Shown: piece after piece, positions 1 to 10,046 of the stretch
Layout: each line of letters opens with the position of its first letter
Position numbering within the stretch: position 1 is the stretch's first letter
NCBI GenBank assembly: GCA_963920635.1
Contig: OY987307.1
Coordinates: 18,553,735-18,617,734, forward strand
DNA length: 64,000 nucleotides
Origin: Pseudeuparius sepicola
Lineage: Eukaryota > Arthropoda > Insecta > Coleoptera > Anthribidae
Direction of reading: 5' to 3'
Program-made: the position numbers and the translations under genes
The notes under the pieces: generated by a model
What the model saw: the letters and a program-made list of their open reading frames with translations, nothing else
Database searches by the model: none
What the model was told of the DNA's origin: nothing

Positions 1-686
1 CAAAAAATTGTGTAGTTGGATTTTAACACGAAATGCTAGTGATCAGTATACAAGGAGTAACGAAAAAGTATCGGTTTTCATTTCTGACTTCCGGTTTTAC
101 CGGAAGTGAGCATCACTTTGTCAGATTTTTGAGACAACCTGTATATTTTGGATATTTTACGTTTCTTTTGTTCTCCCAATTCTAACTATATATATTTTTA
201 TATAGTTATCTCTAACGATATATTTTAGCATTAAATGCAAAGATGTGAATTTGTCATATTCGACGAAATTTATCAAAATAAAAATTTACTGCTTGGTTAT
301 TTTTAGAGATAAGTATATAAAAATATATATGGTTGGAATTGGGAGAACAAAAGGAACTAAAAAAACCCAAAATATACAGGTTGTCTCAAAATTCTGACAA
401 AGTGATGCTCACTTCCGGTAAAACCGGAATCCAGAAATGAAAACCGGCACTTTTTCGTTACTCCCCGTATACTCATTACTAACATTTCGTGTTAAAATCT
501 AACTTCACAATTTTTTGGAAAACGGTCTTTTTTTAAATAACTTTTTAACAACACCAGGTATATTAAGTTTGACCTCACATTCGAATTCCTCGTAAAATTC
601 TACACAAGTCTGCTTTTCGAACAATGAATTTATCTGTAAAATTACCGATAAAATATGGTTTATCACGTTAACTGGGACACCCTGTA
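1..686. repeat. Palindromic MITE, left end cut by window edge
   Basis: Bases 1-258 and about 259-515 are inverted copies of each other (centre near 258). The sequence runs on to a terminal GGGACACCCTG followed by TA at about 685. The partner of 516-686 must lie left of the window, so the full element would be about 855 bp. Each arm holds an ACTTCCGG...CCGGAAGT palindrome (87-108 and 410-430). The TA flank and CAGGGTGTCCC-type end suggest a non-autonomous Tc1/mariner derivative, which is an inference. A fragment of the same family lies at 7986-8234. Confidence 0.8.
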
Positions 687-689
687 CTT

Positions 690-990
690 AAGCTTAAACT
701 TAAGCTACGCGCTGCCTTCTTGATGACGCAGTTAACATATTTTACTACATTTTCTTATCAGCTGACTATTGATTTTTTATTTTTAATATATTAACTAACT
801 AATAAGGTACTAATTAGGTACTGATTCAACGAGAAAGCATAATAATATGCTCTTTGAATCACTCTATTAGTAAAGTCATATCAGCAAATATGAAAATCTG
901 TACCTAATTAGTTTAATATATGGCAAGCAAATGTGGTAAAATATGTCAGCTGCGTCATTAAGAAGGCAGCGCGCGTTGCCCGCTTGAGTA
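690..990. repeat. Palindromic foldback MITE
   Basis: The arm GCTGCCTTCTTGATGACGCAG (711-731 region) is repeated inverted at 950-970. The symmetry runs on inward through the TATTTTACTACATTT stretch to a centre near 840. The outer limits are approximate. There is no coding potential and the superfamily is not identified. Confidence 0.7.
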
Positions 991-1314
991 CTCCGCTATA
1001 CTTTGAACGCCCAGCTAACAGGTTTAGCCATAGTTTTGCACCAGCTGACAGTTATTTATACCATTTCCATATCGAAATTTATTATATAAATAATTTTCGG
1101 CTTTGCTAAAATAAGTAACCCCCAAAAATTTTTTTTGCCAGATTCACAACACTTTACTACCCTTAGGTCACGGGTTTGTGCCAGCTGACACGTGGTTCTT
1201 TAATAAGCTTTGAAACATCAACCTGAAGTGAAAATATGAACTTTGGTGAAATGACCTGGTCAAATTTGACGCCAGCTCCCTGACTATTACAATGGACATG
1301 TCTCCAGTGTGTTA
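991..1314. other. No gene; recurring CAGCTGACA motifs
   Basis: AT-rich spacer. The only visible pattern is a loose recurrence of CCAGCTGACA or close variants near 1013, 1041, 1180 and 1271. These contain an E-box core (CAGCTG) but could be repeat debris. Confidence 0.3.
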
Positions 1315-3075
1315 ACACTCTTGAAATACTAAAAACCATATTAGGAATTTTTTTATTTAAAATCTGTCATCACCCCCACATTCCAAATTTGAACAAAAAA
1401 TATACAGGGAGTTCCATTGTGCAGGGTGTCAAAGCTGAGGGCAGCTATGGCGAGTCAAGTATGCCATGGAATTACTTCGAAACAGTTGGATGATCAACAG
1501 AACCACTCACAGTGTTGATGTTCAAAGATCGAATAAAAAAATATTCAAGGTGTTCTTCTCTGTGCCAACTCAAAATGCTGAATTTTTATAAGGGTCAAAA
1601 ATCGAGTATATAAAAACCACCCAACACTATTTAAATGAACTAAGTTTAAAAAATGCCAGAAGCCTGTCAGTCAGTAAGTCCATGTATGAGTTAATTTATG
1701 GTGTGCCACAACAGGAAACGCACAGAAAATATATCATCTTAGACAGTGACTTTATTGAGAAAGGTCCAATAGTTTTTATTTGTTGGTTGGCATTTTGTAA
1801 AAAAATAAATTGCTCTTGTGTTTATAATAGTTTTTCAAAAATTCCAGGTCACTCTCGTAAAAAGTTTCATAAAAATTCAGTATTTTGAGAGGGTTCAGAG
1901 AAAAATACCCTGCATATTTTTGCACACCAACAATTTGAGTGGTCCTGTTGACCATCCAACTGTTTCGAAGTAATTACATGTTACACTTCACTGCAAGATG
2001 TCTTTAAAATTCTTATTTTGCTCTACTTTGACACTCTGCAAAATAGAACTCTCTCTATATACAGTGCCCGCCAAAAAGTCTGCACCATATGGGAAAATTT
2101 TTTAGTAAATAACTTACATAAAATTTGTTTGCGGCATCAGGTTTTGCTTGCTCTAGAACCAAGATTGACATAATCAAATGTTGTGACGTAGTCTCTTTTA
2201 TATGTCAAATTTGACATTAATGAAAAAAATGTCCGAAAAATGGGCTTATTTAACCGAATTTCGAAAAAAGTCATAAGAAAAATATGTTTCTTTCGCAATT
2301 TTATACCCCTACGCAACATTTCAAGAGCCTACTACGATTTTCATATTTTGCCCTTTGTTGGATATTATTGGACATAATATTTTAAATTTTCTAGATATTT
2401 CTGATCAGATCAGCATGACAGAAATATTTGTGTGTTTTACAACAATTTACTATAGAAAGAAGTTTGTAAATCGAATGTATGTGTTTATCTGTAAAAATAA
2501 GATCAGTTTTGCACCAAGCGTGCTTCTTCAACACGCCGTCATTTTAATTCTTTTGCAAAAAAAGGAAAAGAAGGATATTTAGACCGTAAACTAAGTATTT
2601 GTGTTTTAAATTACATAGGATCGACTTTTATGGACTAACAAATACGGAAAAGGGCAACAAGGGGCAAAATATGAAAATCGTAGTAAACTCTTGAAATTTC
2701 GCACAGGGGTATAAAATTGCGAAAGAAACATATTTTTTATTTGACTTTTTTCGAAATTCGGTTAAAGAAGCCCATTTTTCGGACATTTTCTTCATTAATG
2801 TCAAATTTGACATGTAAAAAAAGACTACGTCACAACATTTGATTATGTCAATTTTGGTTCTAGAGCAAGCAAAACCTGATGCCGTAAACAAATTTTCCGT
2901 AAGTTATTTACTAAAAATTTTTCCCATATGTTGCACACTTTTTGTCGGGCACTGTATACTTTTGTTCAAATTTGGTATGTGGGGGATATTTGTGTCTAAC
3001 GATTAACGCTGTGGTGTCAGATTTTAAATAAAAAATGCCTAATATGCTTTTACGAAAAATGCACCCTTTTAAAAA
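1315..3075. repeat. Palindromic element, family shared with 20896-22129, interrupted
   Basis: Left part 1315-2061 and right part 2955-3075 match the ~1.23-kb palindromic element at 20896-22129. Shared blocks include AATATACAGGGAGTTCCAT, the tract CTGCCAGTCAGTAAGTCCAT (here CTGTCAGTCAGTAAGTCCAT), and CGTTAATC/TCAGATTTTA in the outer arms. The short open frame at 1682-1888 has a relative in the other copy that is not kept open, so I do not call it coding. The right arm is split at a TA by the MITE at 2062-2954. Confidence 0.75.
2062..2954. repeat. Nested palindromic MITE with ~310-bp arms
   Basis: It begins CAGTGCCCGCCAAAAAGTCT and ends with the inverted form ...TTTTTGTCGGGCACTG, with TA on both sides. 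Arms 2062-2360 and 2640-2954 are almost identical when reversed. The ends resemble those of the elements at 19006-19692 and 25873-27298 (CAGTGTCCTCCAAAAAGTTC), which points to one mariner-like family. Minus-strand open frames in the arms are by-products of the repeat. The central 2355-2582 frame has no recognisable domain. Confidence 0.85.
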
Positions 3076-4341
3076 AAACGCAGTAAGCCAGAATTTCGCG
3101 GCAATGCCAAACCAATAATTCGCAAATGTTGAGCTTTCAGGGACATATACTTCTGGGACATTAATTAAATAAATAAATTAAAAATGGGGGGGGGAGGAGG
3201 CTAACTTTCGTGGCAAATTTAGTAATAATGGTTGTTTGTGGCAGGAGATTTTCTATGAAGGCAGAGAGGGTCAATCAGTCGACTAGTTTCAATGAATTAT
3301 TTAAAAATCCTCCAAGTAACCTATTATGAGCCTAAAAATATTACTTAGATAAATCAACAGGGGTAATTTCTTCCTTGCCATTTTTTCTTTATTTTATTTT
3401 GAAAAATACAAAAATACTAATCTTTTGACAGATGTTTAAATTTATAAACAGAATTCTCTTTGTAGACCTAAGAAAACAAGAATTATCTACAACTTAAGAA
3501 TCCTTTTGAAAGTGGCTAGTTTAAATGTTTAAACACAAAAATGGGGGGATATAGCCATCCCCCCAGACCCACACTGACACTACGCCACTGGAGCATGTGT
3601 TTAAACTGCGTGTTCATGGCGCCAAAATATGACGATGTAGACTAGCTTATTACCTTCTTACCTATTTACAATGCTTCCCTTAAAACTTAAAATTTTCTTT
3701 TGGCGACTATTTTGACATTTTTTGACAGTTATAAATTTGGTAGACATTTATACATCATTCTCGAATGTATATTTGTAAACGACGCGTAAAAAACTTATTT
3801 TGCCCCCCCCCCTATTTTTTCTTTAGTACGCCAATGGACCTTTTCTTCCAATGCGTATTTTCGGAGATAAATTTAATTTTATTTTTGAAAGTCAGAACTC
3901 TATAGAGTTATGCGTAGAAAATACTCCATTTCTTACAGTGGAGTATGGGTCCATTTCTTGCAGTGGAGTATAAGAGTTTTCAGACTTCCTTCACCTTGCT
4001 GTTCTTTACTAAAATACATAATTTTCCTCTTTCAGACGTCGCCAATTTTAAAATGATAAGAAACTAAAAGGTCTTGTCAAGATTCCTTTAACATTTTTAA
4101 AATTTAACTTTTCGGATAGATATAATTAATTTTAATATGATTGATAATTTTCCACATACAGACTTACACAACATGTCTAGGAAGGTAAGTCCCCATAGGT
4201 AATCATAGAGTGTTAAATATTCCCCCCCTTTTCAAAAGAAATTTCCTTATAAAAACAAATCAAATTTCGTTAATATTATTACATTGTAGTTAGTATAAGA
4301 TTCTAGCTTTGTTGGCTTGCATAAGATTTGATATTTTACTG
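3076..4341. other. No gene; degenerate repeat debris
   Basis: A G-run lies at about 3186-3194 and C-runs at 3560-3570 and 3787-3797. The segment CACTACGCCACTG at about 3580-3595 looks like the right terminus of a hAT MITE (such ends commonly read CAGTGGCGTAG inverted), but no partner end or target duplication was found. The rest shows nothing I recognise. Confidence 0.35.
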
Positions 4342-4380
4342 CTGAAGATGACCCCTAGTTGGGTCGAAACATGTTTAACC
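4342..4380 (+). ncRNA. Hammerhead-like motif, degenerate
   Basis: CTGAAGA (4342-4348) is followed by a 5-bp stem GACCC...GGGTC and then GAAAC (4366-4370) and ATGTTT. This is the order of a hammerhead core (CUGANGA, stem II, GAAA, short stem III). One extra T at 4349 sits between the core and stem II, and no GUC cleavage triplet follows, so activity is doubtful. Similar GATGACC...GGTCGAAAC segments occur near retroelement ends in arthropods. Read it as a ribozyme relic or a convergent hairpin. Confidence 0.3.
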
Positions 4381-4742
4381 TAATATACTGTGATTGTGGA
4401 GTTTCGACTGAAAGTCTTGCCCTTCTCATCTATAGAGTTTTAGTAGATTTGGATATAGCCGCAGATAAGTATAGGTTTCACAATTTAAATTTACAAAGAA
4501 TCACTTAAGAAATTACATGTAGAATAGATTAAAGGAGATTTGTCTATGCTTGTAGGCAATGTAGCTGAGGCTGAGGGCTTAAAGATTTTATAAAATTTTA
4601 TTCAAACTATCTGTGAACGTGAACATATTATAGATTATACAGATTTGCCTTTTTAGGTATTTTTTACTGGTTTATTTTGTTTATTAAAATTATAACAATA
4701 TGTTTATTATCGTCTACTTTAAAATAGCTATTTTAAAATAAA
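4371..4742. other. No feature recognised
   Basis: AT-rich DNA with no long open frame, inverted repeat or known motif visible. Confidence 0.3.
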
Positions 4743-5040
4743 ACAGTCGAACTGAGCTATAAGGGCCACGATATATAACGAACACTCGATTTTAATGAAC
4801 GAATTTGAAATACTCGTCCAAAGCACGACCATCAAAATGTTTTTTAAGCGTGGAAAATAAAAAGTTAGGGCCTTTTAAAATTTTTCCCGAATTTTAGAGA
4901 CAGTTTGAAAGCCACTGGTCGCAAGGTTCCCTGCATTATTTAAGCGATGGCTTCCTACTACAGCGTTGACATTCCGTCAGATAATTCATTGAAAATCTGT
5001 ACTTTTACTTTTTTTAGAGGATGTTCGCCTGTAGCCCTAT
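4743..5040. mobile_element. Possible pogo/Tigger-type terminal fragment
   Basis: It starts CAGTCGAACTGAGCTATAAG and continues with ATATATAACGAACACTCG. The CAGTCGAACT...ATAACGAA...CTCG pattern is typical of pogo/Tigger inverted-repeat ends. Related words (TAACGAACTCCGG, CTCGGTTATAACGAACTGCC) occur at 5620-5735 in the same direction. No opposite end or transposase frame was found, so this is a fragment at best. Confidence 0.35.
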
Positions 5041-5194
5041 CATCCCGCTTAAAGAATAATAATATGAAGACTCACCTAGTACAGAAGCACTCATCATAAC
5101 CTACTAATAATCACATTTACCACTTCACTAATTTGTTTTCACTTTTCACGATAATACTTCACGTCACAGCTCACCTCTTCTTAACCAAGTAGCT

Positions 5195-5345
5195 TTTTCA
5201 TAGAAGCTGTTCGAAATGTTGTCCTCCATTCCTACTACAAGCTTCAACCCTTCGCTGCATAGATTCTTTTAGTTTAGCTAATGCATCGTAGCGCTATGTT
5301 TTATTTCATTCGAAGCGGCTTCCACACAAGCTCGACGAGTGGAAA
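5195..5345 (-). pseudogene. C-terminal scrap of Tc1/mariner (DUF4817-type) transposase
   Basis: Read on the minus strand this gives, with one frame change, a run ending KESMQRRVEACSRNGGQHFE followed by QLL and a stop at about 5213. The NGGQHFE-L-L ending is the usual C-terminus of the DUF4817-type insect mariner transposases. Another remnant in this window ends NNGQHFEHLI (39.75 kb). Upstream, RACVEAASNEI fits the preceding helix. The catalytic core is absent. It is recognised only by this ending, so the call is moderate. Confidence 0.5.
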
Positions 5346-6674
5346 CAGTTGCCAAAAACCTATTATCGGTCTATCACAAATTTCAGTCATTATCCCCGGG
5401 CCCGCTAGCTGCGATCAGCTGTCGCGTCTGCCTGGCGGCGCGTCGTAGCAACAATGGACTGACAGGGACATTCGAACCAGCAGCACTAAAAAAGTTTCTA
5501 AGTAAAAGAGCAATTTTGTCATATTTTGGGCGTGCTTTTGAGGTCTAAACCTACCGCCCGTTGAAATATATGTACTGATCAAAGTTACACCCTGTATATT
5601 TTGTTAGGATATAATAACGAACTCCGGATACTACGACCACTCGGTTATAACATACCTATCGCATTTTCACCAGCGGGACCCGGGACCTCTGAACTCGGTT
5701 ATAACGAACTGCCGACAGACCGTGCCTGACTGAAAATTGTTTTTGAGCTGCCGTGGTAAGTTTTTCTCCTTCCTCTTTTCACTTAATTTCAATTAATGCG
5801 CCAAAAACGCAGTTTCACAGTATGGCGATCCCCTTACCGGATATACAGGTCAGCAGTTATGGTAACCGAGCCCATCATGAAGTATCTGCCCACTTCCTAT
5901 TTAATCTCAAGCCATTACTGCATCCAACAATATAATTGTGTATTTCAGATCTCTAGTGTTCCTTGTATATCCCACAATCAGTGGTATAATATTGTCATTT
6001 TTTTAATATTTGACAGACACGGGACACACTTAACCTGAAATTTAAAACAGCTGTTTTAGCCTGCACAACTGTTAGCCCCGCTCCAAGTTTGTTAAGTTTT
6101 TGAGACCCGAATTATAACAATAAAGTGTTTTTGTGGGATACAGGTAAGGTATTGGTTATAGTAATAAAAAAGTTTAAGGATTATCAGAGCAAGCGCAGAA
6201 GCGCAGTCTTCAATCAAAGGTTGGGCTTGATACTTCCTATTGACTTTGGTGTATTTAGAGTTTTGTTGCTAAATGCCTAAGAATTTTCTTGGTTTAATTA
6301 TCATGTATTTGCTACACAACAAGGCAATAATAAGCATATATTAATTTAGTTTGAAGAAATGTTTATACTGCTAATTTTTTATGTTCGTGTTAAAAATTGA
6401 TGGAAAGATATAATAATAATTATTATCATAACCCACATGCCATTATGCAGTAGGTATTAATATAGGTTTTAAATAAAGTTAATGTCGGTTTCTAGGGCTC
6501 TGGCAATGGTTTCCTATATTATAAGAATGTTAGGTACCAAAATATCTAAAATATGAAATTTCAATTATAATTTTTTTTTGCATTTAAATGTAGGTACCTA
6601 CCTAAGTATTTATTAATATTACATAAGTACTCGGTACTCTTGGACAATATGTATAAAATTTAACCTCCTACAAA
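5346..6674. other. No gene; scattered pogo-like words
   Basis: Besides TAACGAACTCC and TTATAACGAACTGCC at 5620-5735 and a TACACCCTGTATA at about 5587-5600, I see no coding, repeat or RNA signal. The short open frames at 5339, 5753 and 5796 overlap each other and show no domain. Confidence 0.3.
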
Positions 6675-6850
6675 GCTATTTCAATATTAAATATACAGGG
6701 TGGCCCAACTTTTAGGGGCAAAACATCACGAATCTAGAGAAAACGTCAAAATAAGTAGATTTTTTCATATAAACATGTTTCGAAATCCAAAATAATTCGG
6801 CTTGTCTACTTCCACAGTGCCGGAGAAGGTATGTACCTAGTTAACCATAA
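6675..6850. repeat. Fragment of a TACAGGGTGG-ended repeat, related to 62170-62280
   Basis: It starts at about 6683 with TACAGGGTGGCCCAACTTTT. The stretch GAAAACGTCAAAATAAGTAG with the following TTTTTTCATATA and CCGAAATCC-like words recurs in the same orientation at 62180-62250. The right terminus is missing. Confidence 0.5.
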
Positions 6851-7319
6851 TATTTTTAATAAAAAATAGTACCTACGCCACACGAAAAGTATTTTTTTTT
6901 GCCTCCACTAAATTCCCCAATCAAATCTAAGAAAAAACTATTCTTGACTTTTTTCTAAAAATGTACCGTTTTTGAAAAAAAAAAACAGGCCTTTGAAATG
7001 CACATCTGCTCCTTTTTAATTTTAATTCTGAACAACTTTCCTTAATAACATTTTGTCCCAAAACCTACAAAAAGTGCTCTTTACTCGTGCTAAAGATAAT
7101 TTCCAGGGCACATGGTGGAAGTATTATTATGAAAAATTTGTTTACAGCATTTCATATCAAAATGGAAGGGTTTAATAATGGGATTAAATAAAGGCACACC
7201 TCCCATAACGCTAAATTAACAAATATAGTTATTAATTTCTTGTATGTATCAATTTTAAACTAAAATTAAATTGCGCTGTAATTATAGTAGCTAATTATCA
7301 CTTTAATAAAATCGTCAAC
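6851..7319. other. No feature recognised
   Basis: AT-rich DNA with homopolymer A and T runs. No open frame or repeat partner was identified. Confidence 0.3.
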
Positions 7320-7526
7320 AGATACATCAAACCGCCCAACATGGCAACGCCGCCGTTGCCGCCGCGGGCGCCGCGTTCGTTACTCGGCGGTATTTGTTTT
7401 GTGTATGCCCAGCAAGTCAAGTTTTCCGATAGTTTACGTATGCATTTTTCGTGTTTTCAATTGTTTTTCTGGTAATTTATAGGCTATTTAATAGTATTTA
7501 GGATATAGTGCCTGATTTTGAATACA
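7320..7526 (+). promoter_or_regulatory. CpG-rich segment, candidate promoter/5' UTR of THAP-like gene
   Basis: Bases 7335-7395 are markedly GC- and CpG-rich (GCCGCCGTTGCCGCCGCGGG and similar) in an otherwise AT-rich neighbourhood. They lie about 130-190 bp before the ATG of the THAP-like exon. No TATA box is evident. A promoter role is inferred only from composition and position. Confidence 0.35.
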
Positions 7527-7591
7527 ATGGGACGCAGAAAGTGTGTGATGTGTGGCCAAATTGATATTTCTCAGAATATAACCTATCACAG
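7527..7591 (+). CDS. Probable first coding exon of a THAP-domain protein
   Basis: ATG at 7527 opens a 21-codon reading that begins MGRRKCVMCGQ and ends ITYHR, cut after two bases of the Arg codon at CACAG|GTAAAC. That junction is a good 5' splice donor, with the intron starting at 7592. A Cys-x2-Cys pair straight after a basic Met-Gly-Arg start, then a His before a splice site, is how THAP zinc fingers (C2CH) commonly begin, both in host proteins and in P-element transposases. The second Cys/His pair, the Trp and the AVPTIF-like box should lie in a later exon, which I could not find, so the protein may run into a long intron or be broken. The CpG-rich upstream DNA favours a host gene. A domesticated or dead P-like element is the alternative. 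Confidence 0.45.
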
Positions 7592-7985
7592 GTAAACGTG
7601 GTACACAGTGTCCTAATGTTTGTTTACTTCGGTAAAGTTGCATAAGATGGTGGTTGACTACCAACGTATGTATTTTGATGCTATTGCTCCCTCTATCCTT
7701 GGTTAATTTCTCTGAGGTACCTACTAGGTATAGAGTACATTTGGCAGAAATTTTGTACAAGTTTATCTTACAATGGTGCGGTTAAACTTCTTTTTAAAAA
7801 TTAAAATTTATGGGAAAACTCGAGGGAAAACTCTTTATCTTTCTCAGTTTCCCAGTAGTTCAAAGGCATAGGTACTCAATATAAGGCATTTTTATAGCAT
7901 GCAATTTATCACGTTATCGGAAATTTTTTTACGATTATTTAGGTAATCTAATAATAATTATTATAAAGTTAATGTTAATAATATG
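7592..7985. other. Possible intron sequence; nothing else seen
   Basis: It follows a consensus donor (GTAAAC) at the end of the THAP-like exon. No matching acceptor with an in-phase THAP continuation was recognised here. Confidence 0.25.
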
Positions 7986-8234
7986 TACAGGGTGTCCCTA
8001 CTTGCCCTGTCGCTTTTCTCGGTAATTTTCAAGATAAGTTGATGTTTCAAAAACTAATCTTGTGTAGAATTTCAAACGTCAAACTTAATGTACAATATGT
8101 GTGGTGTTAAAAAGATGTTTCAAAAAATACTCTCTTCAAAAAAATAGTGAAGTTGGATTTTAATACGGAATATTAGTAATGAGTATACGGGGAGTAACAT
8201 AAAATTGTCGGTTCTCATTTCCGACTTCCGGTTT
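7986..8234. repeat. Fragment of the 1-686 palindromic MITE family
   Basis: It starts TACAGGGTGTCCC and runs, inverted, parallel to 430-686: AGAATTTCAAACGTCAAACT, then TGTGGTGTTAAAAAG, then AGTGAAGTTGGATTTTAATA and GAGTATACGGGGAGTAAC. It stops inside the CTTCCGGTTTA palindrome, so the other half is missing. Confidence 0.75.
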
Positions 8235-9660
8235 ATTTGCTCCTGGGCTTCAACTTTAGCCGTGCTTAAAAGTTTTAATGACCTTGTACAATAAGTGTGT
8301 TTTTATACCTAGGTGTTTACCGCACGCGATTGAAGTTTGCAATTACTTAAGTGCGGTAAAAACCCAATCCAAAATACTGTATATTTTATCTACAACCTAA
8401 CCTATAACCCTATTACAATATCTTTATAAATATTAATATTCAACTTTACTGAAAATATTTTATAATAATACCAGCGTCCAGACTCTAGACTTTGATAATA
8501 CGTCCTTGTCCCTTTTATTGGTGCCACTACTGTACGAATACATGTCATTAAATTGAAGTAACGTGCATTTACAGTACGGTGTTCCACAATTTCCTATTAC
8601 CTCACAGCGTGCACACTATAGATAGAATGTGAGACCCTTAGTGCATGGTTGTAGATAAAGGTAATTAAAATGGAGTAATAATTTCAAAATCATTCTCGAA
8701 TTTCCTGGAAAACTATCGGTCACGTGACAAATAAATAATGTCCAACGCAATTTTTTGGATATTGCAGAAAATGCTAGATATAAAAGCAGAACCAGAACCT
8801 CGAAGAAATTTCTCGGTATTGAAAAAATAGAAAATTTTCTCCTTTGATTCACACTTTTTGCTGCGATTTTTCTACAGGTTGATTCATTTCATAGAGTGCT
8901 ATTCATACAGTTTGCACCAAATGGGATTTTTTTAGATTTGAAAAATATTATTTTCAATCTTACATGCATAAAGTAGCATGATATTTATTTGTAAATGTCG
9001 ACTTTCTAACCCGACAATTATTTGCTAAGAAATGTTAAGACCCGGTATACCTAACGTAATATCAGATATTGTTTTCAGATACACCAATGAATTTCATACA
9101 AAAAACTTCTATCGATATTTTCTCATATCTGCTTATATCGTTACAGGACAAATTTTATTTCTTTCACGAGTTCTTCTAAAACATTACTTGCATTATTTAT
9201 CGAGGTTCACAATAATAACGATAATAAAAAAATAAAAATAAAGAAACAAAATGTAATATATTTTTAAAAACTTTGACTCCCTGTAGAAGGCTTTGCATAA
9301 AAAAGTGTATACTGAAAAACAATTTTATGTTGTCGTGATCTTGCAAGATTAAGGTCCTATACATAAAAAGCGAATCAACTTTTATATGAGCAAGCTTCCA
9401 TTTTTATTTGGTTATTACTTACCCGAACTTCCTTATTCGTTAATCCTAGTTTTCACGTCATAGTCGAACCTCAACTGTAAAGACACTAAACGGTCGGAAG
9501 GGCGAGCACCAGATCACTACGCGTGTTTTCCGCCGAAAGCCGACACAAGGACTATCGGTGTTGCTACGAACGAAACCCCATCGCACATCGCATTTTTCCT
9601 GACGGTAAACTGGCGATTAAACATTTATGAATATTCCATGAATAACACGATCAGAGAGGA
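8235..9660. other. No feature recognised
   Basis: AT-rich DNA. The open frames at 8402-8587, 8616-8852 and 9032-9235 have no recognisable domain. A GC-richer stretch lies at 9480-9600. Confidence 0.3.
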
Positions 9661-9679
9661 CAGGTAGCGGGAAATCATG

Positions 9680-9688
9680 TATAAATAG
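9680..9688 (+). promoter_or_regulatory. TATA-box-like TATAAATAG
   Basis: A consensus-like TATAAATAG sits about 100 bp after a GC-richer block (9480-9620) and after GAATATTCCATGAA at about 9628-9641, which resembles heat-shock-type GAA/TTC triplets but with wrong spacing. No gene was found downstream before the Harbinger element at 10009. This is weak evidence. Confidence 0.2.
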
Positions 9689-10046
9689 GGGTGATTGTAA
9701 ATTTGTATATACATACACTATCTACACATGGTGTCGTTTCTCCAGAATAATTAAAAATAAAAATTTTCTTTGAGAATAGCTGTATCTTATATACTACCTA
9801 CTTAATTCAATTATTGCAATAGGTAGTTGTTGTTATTGCATTACGTCTCAAAATCATAAATACACAGGTATTAGTATTAGAAAGTAGAGTCCGTTGCAAT
9901 AATTTTAAATTTATAGGATTGGCTATTGAATTTTCTGTAGTTTGATCTATCAAGATAGCAGGATTGTTATTTTTTTAAATATTTATTTCAATTATACCTG
10001 CTAGTCCAAGAGCCGGCCGCATGATTTCAACTCTCATAAGCTTATA

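Noticed and set aside
2137..2891. Paired minus-strand frames sharing similar peptides
   Set aside because: They are the two inverted arms of the MITE at 2062-2954; mirrored frames are expected from the palindrome.
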